64,000 nucleotides of DNA from Geminicoccaceae bacterium (GTDB taxonomy: Bacteria; Pseudomonadota; Alphaproteobacteria; Geminicoccales; Geminicoccaceae). Under the pieces are notes generated by a model, which saw nothing but the letters and a program-made list of their open reading frames with translations, did not search any database and was not told where the DNA came from. The translations under genes were made by a program, and so were the position numbers. The DNA is taken from positions 168,811-232,810 of the forward strand of contig JANQPX010000049.1 in NCBI GenBank assembly GCA_028285265.1. The letters run 5' to 3'. Shown here one piece after another: positions 8,177-15,230 of this stretch (position 1 is the stretch's first letter; every line of letters starts with the position of its first letter).

Positions 8177-9463
8177 ATGGCCGAAGGAAACGGTCGGGGT
8201 CAGGCAGGGAACGGCACGTTAGGCCAGGGTCCTGATTCGGCGGGCTACATCCCGCGCTTCACGCTGGATGACGGCCCGATAACGGAAGTGCATGCATTTT
8301 GGCTTGCCGGCATGAGTTGTGATGGTTGCTCGATCGCGACTGTCGGCGCACAGAATCCGACCGTCGAGCAGCTTCTGACCGCCGCAATTCCCGGCCTTCC
8401 CAAGATCATCCTGCATCACCCCGTCCTTTCGGTTACGGCCGGCAAGGATTTCATGCAGGCCCATCATCTCGCGAAGGCCGGGAAGCTTGGTGCCCCTTAC
8501 GTTGTCCTATTCGAAGGCTCGGTTCCGGATGAGACGATCGCCGGTGAGTTCGGCGGCTATTGGTCGGCCATGGGCACGGAGGAGCTTGCGGACGGCTCGA
8601 TCAAGCCAATCCCCACGGCGCATTGGCTACGCGACTTAGCGCCAGGTGCTGCGGCGGTCATTGCGGTGGGCACCTGTGCGACCTGGGGTGGTATACCGGC
8701 GGCCGCCGGCAATGTGACCAATTCGATGTCGGTGATGGACTATCTGGGCAAGGACTATCTGAGCGCGTTAGGTCTGCCACCGATCAATGTGCCGGGCTGT
8801 GCGCCTCTCGGTGACAACATCACCGAGACCATCGCGTCCGTCTTGATGTTCCTCTCCGGCTTCGGGCCGCTTCCTGAATTTGACGAGCTCGGCCGCCCAG
8901 CTTGGATGTTCAAGTCTACGGTGCATCGCGGCTGTGTGCGTGCTGGCAACTATGAGGAAGGCAAGTTTGCCGACGAGTATGGCCAAAAGGAGTGTTTGGT
9001 AGAACTCGGCTGCTGGGGGCCTGTCGTTCAGTGCAACATGGTGTCACGAGGTGCCATCGGTCACAACGGCGGCTGTATGAACACAGGTGGCATTTGCATC
9101 GGTTGTACCATGCCTGGTTTTCCCGACGCCTTTGCTCCCTTTTACAAGGCACCGCCGGGCACGATGCTGTCCTCTACGGTAAGCCGCGGCACTGGCAGCT
9201 TTATATCGTACCTTCGTGGCTTCACCCAACGAAGCCGCAATCTGACGCCGCGTTGGAAGGATGAGGGCAACATTCCAAGCGGCTGGGCGAATGTCGATGG
9301 CAAACCATCGTCGGTCGATAAGGCTGTCAGCTATTTTTACGAGCGTTTGAAGAGTGTCGGCACGGCCTTTGCTCCTGGATCGGATCGGCAAAAGGAGCTG
9401 CAGGCGTCTGCGAGGCGCTATCTGGATGGTGCCAAGACGTCCGAGCGGATCGCGGCGGAGTAG
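8177..9463 (+). CDS. [NiFe]-hydrogenase small subunit (group 1h/2a/1l-like)
   Basis: A 428-residue electron-transfer subunit. Proximal-cluster ligands are in CDGCS (Cys48, Cys51), GTCATWGG (Cys167) and PGCAPLGD (Cys208). The distal site is H250-x2-C253, C273, C279. The medial site has four cysteines (286, 300, 307, 310), so three [4Fe-4S] clusters are plausible. An Asp (49) sits inside the first motif. There is no Tat signal and no C-terminal membrane helix, unlike periplasmic uptake enzymes, so it should stay in the cytoplasm. ATG 8177 is chosen because GAGGAG lies eight bases upstream and because an upstream TTG at 8144 would fall inside the predicted -10 element. Confidence 0.93.
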   Translation: MAEGNGRGQAGNGTLGQGPDSAGYIPRFTLDDGPITEVHAFWLAGMSCDGCSIATVGAQNPTVEQLLTAAIPGLPKIILHHPVLSVTAGKDFMQAHHLAKAGKLGAPYVVLFEGSVPDETIAGEFGGYWSAMGTEELADGSIKPIPTAHWLRDLAPGAAAVIAVGTCATWGGIPAAAGNVTNSMSVMDYLGKDYLSALGLPPINVPGCAPLGDNITETIASVLMFLSGFGPLPEFDELGRPAWMFKSTVHRGCVRAGNYEEGKFADEYGQKECLVELGCWGPVVQCNMVSRGAIGHNGGCMNTGGICIGCTMPGFPDAFAPFYKAPPGTMLSSTVSRGTGSFISYLRGFTQRSRNLTPRWKDEGNIPSGWANVDGKPSSVDKAVSYFYERLKSVGTAFAPGSDRQKELQASARRYLDGAKTSERIAAE

Positions 9464-9495
9464 GGACCGAGAGCCATGACAGGAAGGATGTGACG

Positions 9496-9780
9496 ATGAC
9501 CTACTGGACCCTTGGTTTTCTCGTCGGGATCATCGTCGTTCTTGTGGTGGCTATCCTATTGCTCGGCATCCTCTACCAGGCGCGACGCATCCGTCGTTTG
9601 GCGCTAGCGGCATCCGAGATCGTCGGCGAGATTGACGTCAACACGCGTTCAATATGGGCTCTTCGCGATACCAACGCCGTCGCCGGTCAATTGCTTGATG
9701 GCGCTCGCGCGATCGAAGGGAATTGCGCTGCGATCGTCGACGCCGTGGGCCATACGCATCGCGGCACAGACGTTGCTTGA
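9496..9780 (+). CDS. Small single-pass membrane protein 1 of the hydrogenase locus
   Basis: A 94-residue protein with one strongly hydrophobic helix (about residues 5-27), a basic stop-transfer segment (ARRIRR) and a polar helical tail. The tail (SEIVGEIDVNTRSIWALRDT onward) aligns in pattern with the tail of the next gene product, AEIWVRGQRVANNTIHIAS. ATG 9496 is preferred to the GTG at 9490 because AGGAAGG is spaced eight bases from it. It sits between the two catalytic-subunit genes. Function unknown; a membrane anchor or quinone-side scaffold for the soluble-type hydrogenase is the natural inference. Confidence 0.8.
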   Translation: MTYWTLGFLVGIIVVLVVAILLLGILYQARRIRRLALAASEIVGEIDVNTRSIWALRDTNAVAGQLLDGARAIEGNCAAIVDAVGHTHRGTDVA

Positions 9781-9792
9781 GGGGGACTGCGC

Positions 9793-10119
9793 ATGCACTT
9801 AATCGACGGGACCAATCCCATCACGAGCTGGTGGATCGCGATTGCCCTCCTTCTTGTCGTGACCCTGGTGGTCGCCTTTTTGTTGCGTCTAATCATCAAG
9901 ACGGCCATGGACATTGATGACGTAGCGGCGGAGATCTGGGTTCGGGGTCAACGCGTTGCCAATAACACAATTCACATTGCAAGCCTGCATGCCACGAAGG
10001 ATGCGGTTGGCGGCATCCTTGGCCGTGCCGGGCGGATCGCAGCTCATGCAACGTCGATCCGAGAGCATGCCGAAACCTGCCCCGGCTGTCCTGCTTGTAT
10101 CTGGCAGGCAAAGCCGTGA
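9793..10119 (+). CDS. Small single-pass membrane protein 2 of the hydrogenase locus (C-terminal CPGCPAC)
   Basis: A 108-residue protein: short N-terminus, one membrane helix (about residues 12-37), then a helical tail like that of the preceding protein, ending in CPGCPACIW. The three cysteines near the C-terminus could bind a metal or cluster, or form a redox site; this is the only one of the five small proteins with such a motif. GAGGGGG precedes the ATG. No family is recognised. The positive-inside rule suggests the N-terminus is outside and the tail cytoplasmic, where it could meet the hydrogenase. Confidence 0.8.
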   Translation: MHLIDGTNPITSWWIAIALLLVVTLVVAFLLRLIIKTAMDIDDVAAEIWVRGQRVANNTIHIASLHATKDAVGGILGRAGRIAAHATSIREHAETCPGCPACIWQAKP

Positions 10120-10132
10120 CGGAGCTGTTGTG

Positions 10133-10420
10133 ATGGTTTTTCTAACGTTACTGACCGCTATTGCAGCCCTAGCGTTTCTGGGCGTGGTGGCCTTTGCGCT
10201 CACCAAGATCGTGGCGGCGCTCGAATCGATCGGTGGTCGCGGCGACTCGTATCTTGCCAAGCTCCGGCTTGGTCTCCGAGCGATCGAGCGGGAGACCTCG
10301 CATCTGCCGCAGGCGGCGCCTGACATCAATGCAGGCCTCCGCAATGTTGCCGGAGGTCTCGCGGGTGTCGATGACACACTTGCTGGTTTGCACAAAGCGC
10401 TTCAAGCGCAGGAGAAGTGA
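10133..10420 (+). CDS. Small single-pass membrane protein 3 of the hydrogenase locus
   Basis: A 95-residue protein starting at ATG 10133 behind GGAG. The first 25 residues form a hydrophobic helix, followed by a helical tail with repeated small-hydrophobic spacing (LAKLRLGLRAIERETSHLPQ, then INAGLRNVAGGLAGVDDTL). This tail matches in pattern those of small proteins 4 and 5 (GL...T..L......IN.GL), so the three look like diverged tandem duplicates. Longer upstream starts in this frame run antisense to no known domain and overlap the preceding gene, so they are rejected. Function unknown. Confidence 0.8.
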   Translation: MVFLTLLTAIAALAFLGVVAFALTKIVAALESIGGRGDSYLAKLRLGLRAIERETSHLPQAAPDINAGLRNVAGGLAGVDDTLAGLHKALQAQEK

Positions 10421-10422
10421 CG

Positions 10423-10713
10423 ATGCTTGCCATTTGGTCCATCACGCTCCTGATTGTTGTCCTGGCGATTGTTCCGATCGCGGTGTCGCTGCTTCGACGC
10501 GCGTTGCAGGCCGCGCGCAATATCGAGACGTATTTTCGCGACATGAAGGAGGCAGGCTTACGTATCGCTGATCATACAGCAGCCATCCCCGCACTCGACG
10601 AAACCATTGAGACCGCTGTTGCGATGAAGCCTGTGACGGAAGGTATTGAGGCGAAGACGGGCGTGGTTGCGGGCCTCTTGGCCCTACGCGCAACGAAGGA
10701 GAACGGGCGATGA
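10423..10713 (+). CDS. Small single-pass membrane protein 4 of the hydrogenase locus
   Basis: A 96-residue protein with a hydrophobic N-terminal helix (about residues 2-24) and a polar helical tail (GLRIADHTAAIPALDETIET). The ATG at 10423 has GGAGAAG well placed upstream; a GTG at 10417 is possible. It ends in an ATGA overlap with the next gene, so the two are translationally coupled. It resembles small proteins 3 and 5 in layout. No cysteines or known motif; role inferred only from position between the hydrogenase subunit genes. Confidence 0.8.
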   Translation: MLAIWSITLLIVVLAIVPIAVSLLRRALQAARNIETYFRDMKEAGLRIADHTAAIPALDETIETAVAMKPVTEGIEAKTGVVAGLLALRATKENGR

Positions 10714-11000
10714 TTGGTTTCTTGACCGTACTTACGGTCGTTGTCGTGCTCCTGATTGTGGTTTTGGTGGCCTATCACTTGATTGGCATTTACATCGCGC
10801 TGAAACGTGGTGCCGATCACTTAGAAACGCTGGCTGGTGGACTTGCCAAAGTCCGGGATGATACGGGTAGTCTGAACGCCAAGGTCGACACGATCAACGG
10901 CGGACTCTCTGCGCTGGCGCCTGATCTTCTGAAAGCGAATGAGAATCTTGCAGCGATCGTCAATGTTGCGAAACAGGGTCAAGCCGGCACGGCCGGATAA
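10710..11000 (+). CDS. Small single-pass membrane protein 5 of the hydrogenase locus
   Basis: A 96-residue protein: Val/Leu-rich membrane helix (about residues 3-30) followed by a heptad-like tail (LAGGLAKVRDDTGSLNAKV, then TINGGLSALAPDLLKANENL). The tail matches small protein 3 closely in pattern, supporting a common origin by duplication. It overlaps the preceding stop codon by four bases and lies 17 bases before the large-subunit gene. The coiled-coil-like tail would allow oligomer formation; the stalk protein HucM of the mycobacterial Huc hydrogenase is a functional, not sequence, comparison. Confidence 0.8.
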   Translation: MIGFLTVLTVVVVLLIVVLVAYHLIGIYIALKRGADHLETLAGGLAKVRDDTGSLNAKVDTINGGLSALAPDLLKANENLAAIVNVAKQGQAGTAG

Positions 11001-11017
11001 AAAAGGAATGCGTTTGG

Positions 11018-12898
11018 ATGTGCTTTGAAAATTTACCTATCGAGTTCGACGAGCAGGGTCGCGCGCATCTGAAGCCAGGGGTTAAGAACCCTTATGAGTA
11101 TCAGACGCAGACGATCGAGGAGCGGCAGGAGATGCTGCGCGACATTGCGGTCAGGAACGGACAGATCGCCGATGTCGACTTCGATCCGGTGACACGTGTT
11201 GCTGGTGCCTTGGCCTTCCACTCGACCGTCGATCTTGAGAAGGGCAAAGTTCTCGAAACCAATTCAATGGCGACCCTGTTTCGTGGCTATGAAGTGATCC
11301 TGCGCGGACGCGATCCGCGGGATGCAGCCTTTATCTCATCGCGTGCCTGCGGTGTTTGTGGGGGCGTTCATGCGACGGCATCAGCGCTATCGCTGGAGAT
11401 GGCGCTTGGTATCAAGCCGCCGCCCATGGGTATCGTCACGCGAAACCTGTTGCTCAGTTGCGAATATCTCTACGACAATCCGCTCCATCTCTTTGTCCTG
11501 TCCGGGCCGGACTATTCCGAGTCCTTGATCAAGCAGACGAATCCGGAGATTTGGGATAAAGCTGTGTCGGCGACCGCGAAGCATGTCGATCTGCACGGCT
11601 ATCGCACCATCGGCGAGATTATGACCGATCTCAATCCGCTGACTGGCAAGCTCTATCTCGAAGCGCTGCAGATGACCCGTGTGGCCCGCGAAGCCTATGT
11701 GCTGCTTGGCGGCAAGTATCCGCATCCGGAGACCATTATTCCAGGTGGGGTCACCACAACGATCACGACCTCAACCTTCAACGAGTTCTATCTGCGTATT
11801 CAGCAATTCTTCGACTACGCTAAGAAGTGCATCGGTATCTGGGACGATGTTTTTGATTTCTTCTATGAAGCGGATGAACGCTATCTCGATTGCGGCCGGC
11901 TGCCAGCGACCATGGTGGATCTTGGACAGTGGGATCATGAAGACTATTACGACGCCACTTATGAGAACTGCGACTATTGGGGTGAGCATCGCTGGTCGAC
12001 ACCTGGCGTGGTGGTCGATGGCAAGCTCGTGACCACCCGATTGACCGACATCAATGTCGGCCTCGAGGAATTCGTCGAGCACTCCTACTATGAAACATGG
12101 GACGACTATCCCTTTAAGACGGACCCGCTCGGCAGTCCACTCAGCCCGAATCATCCCTGGAACAAGACCACGATTCCAAGGCCGGGCTCGCAGAATTGGA
12201 AGGAGCGCTACTCCTGGTCGACTACCCCGACCTGGGATCGTCGCACGTTCGAGGCTGGCGCCTATGCACGTGTTTATGTCTCTGCGCTCGCGAATAAGCT
12301 GCCGGCAAGCGAGTATATCGAATCAACGGGTAAGAGCCTTCGTCTCAATCTCGCGAAGGGTTCGAGCCTGCCGGCGATGGAAGTCGAATGGTCCGTGCCC
12401 GAGCACTGGAATGCCTTCGAGCGTAACCGGGCCCGTGCTTATGCGGTCGCCTTCAATTTGATGGTGACCATCGAAAACCTATCGCGCGCCTTTGATCTAC
12501 AAAAGCGTGGCGAGACTAAGGTTGCGACGCCTTTCGAGATCCCAGCGGCAGGCCATGCGATCGGCGTCGGCTTTTGGGGTGCGGGGCGTGGCTTTCTCAG
12601 CCATCATTGTGAAATCCAAGACGGCTTACTTGCGAACTACCAGATTGTGACGCCATCCACTGTTAACGCCTGCCCAAAGACGCCCTGGGGCGAGCCAGGT
12701 CCTTATGAGCAGGCCGTGTTGAACACGCCGATCATCGAGACCAACATTACTGATCGATCGACGTTCCAGGGCATCGATGTGTTGCGTGCTCTTCGTTCCT
12801 TCGATCCCTGCATGCCATGCACGACCCATGTGATGGTTGAGGGATCGGATCGGATTGTGACACGTGAGGTGACCACCTGTGCTTGCGGCGTGAGCTGA
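11018..12898 (+). CDS. [NiFe]-hydrogenase large (catalytic) subunit
   Basis: A 626-residue subunit holding the NiFe(CN)2CO site. The L1 motif is SRACGVCGGVH (Cys111, Cys114, His118); the L2 motif is DPCMPCTTH (Cys598, Cys601, His604). The overall layout, including STPGVVVDGKLVT and HPWNKTTIPRP stretches, matches the group 1h/2a family of high-affinity H2-oxidising enzymes, but the L1 context is diverged from the usual SRICGICGDNHAT. After His604 there is a 22-residue tail containing a CAC motif that a maturation protease should remove. The ATG at 11018 has AAAAGGA upstream at a slightly long distance. Confidence 0.95.
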   Translation: MCFENLPIEFDEQGRAHLKPGVKNPYEYQTQTIEERQEMLRDIAVRNGQIADVDFDPVTRVAGALAFHSTVDLEKGKVLETNSMATLFRGYEVILRGRDPRDAAFISSRACGVCGGVHATASALSLEMALGIKPPPMGIVTRNLLLSCEYLYDNPLHLFVLSGPDYSESLIKQTNPEIWDKAVSATAKHVDLHGYRTIGEIMTDLNPLTGKLYLEALQMTRVAREAYVLLGGKYPHPETIIPGGVTTTITTSTFNEFYLRIQQFFDYAKKCIGIWDDVFDFFYEADERYLDCGRLPATMVDLGQWDHEDYYDATYENCDYWGEHRWSTPGVVVDGKLVTTRLTDINVGLEEFVEHSYYETWDDYPFKTDPLGSPLSPNHPWNKTTIPRPGSQNWKERYSWSTTPTWDRRTFEAGAYARVYVSALANKLPASEYIESTGKSLRLNLAKGSSLPAMEVEWSVPEHWNAFERNRARAYAVAFNLMVTIENLSRAFDLQKRGETKVATPFEIPAAGHAIGVGFWGAGRGFLSHHCEIQDGLLANYQIVTPSTVNACPKTPWGEPGPYEQAVLNTPIIETNITDRSTFQGIDVLRALRSFDPCMPCTTHVMVEGSDRIVTREVTTCACGVS

Positions 12899-12918
12899 GC
12901 GACGGGGCGGAGAGGTCC

Positions 12919-13593
12919 ATGACGTATGCGGGGAAGACGCTGATCGGGATCGTCGGTTATACGCCGGTGCTCGACTGTTATCCCCTCGGACCGAGATTGA
13001 TGGTGACGCTCGAGCAAGCGTTTGCCGATCGTTCCGACATCACGATCGAAAATATGACATGGGGTCCGATCCACATCGTGCAGCGATTTCAGGACCCAGA
13101 CGTGACGAAACCGACATGTCTGATTCTGATCGGTAACACCGCCACGTCAGTAGTTCCCGGACGTATTCATGCCCATCGATGGGTCGGAGGTACCTTGCCG
13201 GAGCAGGTCATTCAAGAGCGCATCTATGAGGCGGTCACCGGCATCGTCGACATTGAGAATACGCTTGTGATCGGCGATCACTTCGGCATTTGGCCAGAGG
13301 CCTGCTTTTCCATCGAGGTTGACATGCAGGCGGATGCTTTTGGGCGTATGGTGATCGCAGACAACGAGGACTGGGCGGACGATCGCTCGCTGAAGGAGCA
13401 TCTCGGTTTCTCGCCGCAAGGGATGATCGATGAAATCGCCGATCACGTCGTCGGCCTTGTGAACAACGCCGATGCAGGCGCTTCGCTCCCGCCCAAATCC
13501 GTTTCGGACCTAGCGCCGATTTCAGCGTTTACGCATCATCGTCTTGTCACGGATGGGCATGACGACGGCCATCGAGAAGAGGTGCTATCTTGA
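12919..13593 (+). CDS. Degenerate HybD-fold (maturation-protease-like) protein
   Basis: A 224-residue protein directly after the large-subunit gene. Its first 90 residues align with the true protease encoded at 14739: LIGIVGYTPVLDCYPLG against VLVAGVGNVLRGDDGFG, and GPIHIVQRFQ against GGIHLVQELM. The metal-binding aspartate of the second motif (LLLLDAFD, Asp63 in the protease) is replaced by Gly72 (LILIGNTA), and the first motif is reshaped. Endopeptidase activity is therefore unlikely; a chaperone or large-subunit-binding role is inferred. The remaining 130 residues are unlike HybD. ATG 12919 follows GGAGAGG; its stop overlaps the next start. Confidence 0.8.
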   Translation: MTYAGKTLIGIVGYTPVLDCYPLGPRLMVTLEQAFADRSDITIENMTWGPIHIVQRFQDPDVTKPTCLILIGNTATSVVPGRIHAHRWVGGTLPEQVIQERIYEAVTGIVDIENTLVIGDHFGIWPEACFSIEVDMQADAFGRMVIADNEDWADDRSLKEHLGFSPQGMIDEIADHVVGLVNNADAGASLPPKSVSDLAPISAFTHHRLVTDGHDDGHREEVLS

Positions 13594-13988
13594 CCGAACA
13601 GCATACCGCGAAACCGGACGCTGATGCGGCGCTCGCTCGTCTTGTTGAACGTGAGGAGATCCTGGAGATCTGCTATTGGTATCAGGGTGAGGGCCTTGGT
13701 GATCGACTGACACCGGCGGCGGTTTTACCCTTCATGGCGAGCGATCCAAAGGTAGTGGCTGAGGTCTTCGACCTGTTGGTGGCGGATGGTGATTTCGTTG
13801 TTGAGAACGGTGGTTATGATTTCACGGCAGCCGGCAAGAAGAAGGCGGCGCGGCTTTTCCACGACTCCTTCACCGAGTTCCAGCTCGGCAGTCACGGCGA
13901 ATGTACGGCCGGTTGCTGTGATGGCGATGAGGAATGTGACCACGAGCATCACGGTCACGGCCCGCTCGCCGGCCATGGTGCGGCTTAG
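13590..13988 (+). CDS. Cys/His-rich small protein of the hydrogenase locus
   Basis: A 132-residue protein. Residues 1-95 look like a small helical or winged-helix domain; residues 100-130 are metal-ligand rich: SHGECTAGCC, EEC, then DHEHHGHG (Cys105, 109, 110, 116 and five or more histidines). Such a tail could bind nickel or zinc. As hypA is missing from the locus, a nickel-delivery role is a reasonable guess, not shown. The start is TTG at 13590, seven bases after GAAGAGG, overlapping the previous TGA as TTGA, so it is translationally coupled. Confidence 0.82.
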   Translation: MTEQHTAKPDADAALARLVEREEILEICYWYQGEGLGDRLTPAAVLPFMASDPKVVAEVFDLLVADGDFVVENGGYDFTAAGKKKAARLFHDSFTEFQLGSHGECTAGCCDGDEECDHEHHGHGPLAGHGAA

Positions 13989-13994
13989 CCGATC

Positions 13995-14729
13995 ATGTCA
14001 GCCACAGAGCCAGAGCAGAGCGTGCCATCGGACGATCAAGTCCAGGCTTTGGTTGGCTACAGAACAAATGAAGAGTGGCAGGCTCTCTTAGCCCAGTCGG
14101 CGGCGCTGCTTGCCGCCCTCGATGACATCGACGACGAAGAGGTCAGGCGTAACGTGTTTGCGACGCTGCAAACGGTCGATGCGGTCCACAGAGAGGCTCT
14201 TCATCGCCTTGTACGCCTGTTTAAGGAAGGCGTGCTTGAGCAGGTCATTACTGATCCTGCGATCCACACCCTCATGGGCATGTATGATCTCCTTCCGGAA
14301 AAAGCACCAGCCTGCCAGAAGGTCTGGGATTTTCTGGGTGATGCCGAACAGGACGTGTCTGGGGCTGCTACCGTAGCTGCCCCCGAAGAGCCGCCCCATT
14401 GGTCGCCGGCACCGATTGATCGAGCGCCCGAGGATGGTGACGCCATGCTTTGTCAAATGGAGGAGGGGAAGGTCTTGCTCGTGTGCGCCGAGGGACAGCA
14501 TTACGCCTTCGACGCAGCGTGTATCCATCATGACGATGCTGTTGCAGGCGGACGTCTCGCTGGATTCTCTTGGATTTGTCCAGGCGGCCCAGGTTGCGTC
14601 TATGACATTCGCAATGGTCAGCGTCTGGGCGGTGGCAGTCTGGTCTGTTACCCCGTCAAACTCGACGAGGCAGGGCGAATCTTGATCGGCTTTGGTATGC
14701 CGTTCGAGCCTAAGTTACCGGCGTTCTGA
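13995..14729 (+). CDS. Helical domain plus Rieske-like ferredoxin domain, second motif altered
   Basis: A 244-residue protein with an N-terminal helical region (about residues 15-115, similar in character to the NifU-associated part of hydrogenase-linked Rieske proteins) and a C-terminal Rieske-type domain (about 140-240). The first motif is C176-x-H178. The second should be C-x2-H, but here reads CPGGPGCVYD: Cys195 is present, the histidine is replaced by Gly198, and Cys201 follows. The cluster would have to use 3Cys-1His ligation or be absent. Rieske proteins (HhyE/HucE type) accompany group 1h/2a hydrogenases, probably in electron transfer. Confidence 0.85.
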   Translation: MSATEPEQSVPSDDQVQALVGYRTNEEWQALLAQSAALLAALDDIDDEEVRRNVFATLQTVDAVHREALHRLVRLFKEGVLEQVITDPAIHTLMGMYDLLPEKAPACQKVWDFLGDAEQDVSGAATVAAPEEPPHWSPAPIDRAPEDGDAMLCQMEEGKVLLVCAEGQHYAFDAACIHHDDAVAGGRLAGFSWICPGGPGCVYDIRNGQRLGGGSLVCYPVKLDEAGRILIGFGMPFEPKLPAF

Positions 14730-14738
14730 GGCGTAACG

Positions 14739-15230
14739 ATGCGTGTTCTCGTCGCCGGCGTTGGCAACGTCCTGAGAGGTGATGACGGTTTTGGCGTGCA
14801 CACCGCAAATCGGCTTGCTGCCGATCCGCGTTTGCCGTCAAGCGCCAGGGTGATCGAGACAGGCATTGGTGGCATTCATCTTGTCCAAGAGCTGATGCAG
14901 GGCTATGGCAGGCTTTTGTTGCTGGATGCCTTCGATCGTGGTCGAGAACCAGGTGCGGTTTTTCTCCTCGAACCCGAGCTTCCCGAGACTGGAACCTTGG
15001 CACTTCGCGACCAGCGCGACTTTTTTGCCGATGTGCATTATGCGGCGCCTGTGCGTGCTCTGACGCTTGCACGCGAAGTCGGTGCCTTACCGTCATTTGT
15101 GCGTATTCTTGGTTGTCAGCCGGCTGACGTCGATGTTTTCGGCGAGGCGATGGACGTGCGTGTTGAAAACGCTATTCCAAGAGCTGTCGATCTTGCCATC
15201 CAGGTCCTGCATGAGATCGGCTCCGAATGA
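14739..15230 (+). CDS. Hydrogenase maturation endopeptidase (HybD/HupD family)
   Basis: A 163-residue protease of the HybD family that trims the C-terminal tail of the large subunit once nickel is inserted. Motifs are GNVLRGDDGFG (residues 9-19), LLLLDAFDRG (59-68) and DVHYAAP (98-104), giving Asp16, Asp63 and His100 as counterparts of the three metal ligands of HybD. Length is normal. The stop codon overlaps the hypF start (ATGA). It is the intact partner of the degenerate paralogue encoded at 12919. Confidence 0.92.
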   Translation: MRVLVAGVGNVLRGDDGFGVHTANRLAADPRLPSSARVIETGIGGIHLVQELMQGYGRLLLLDAFDRGREPGAVFLLEPELPETGTLALRDQRDFFADVHYAAPVRALTLAREVGALPSFVRILGCQPADVDVFGEAMDVRVENAIPRAVDLAIQVLHEIGSE

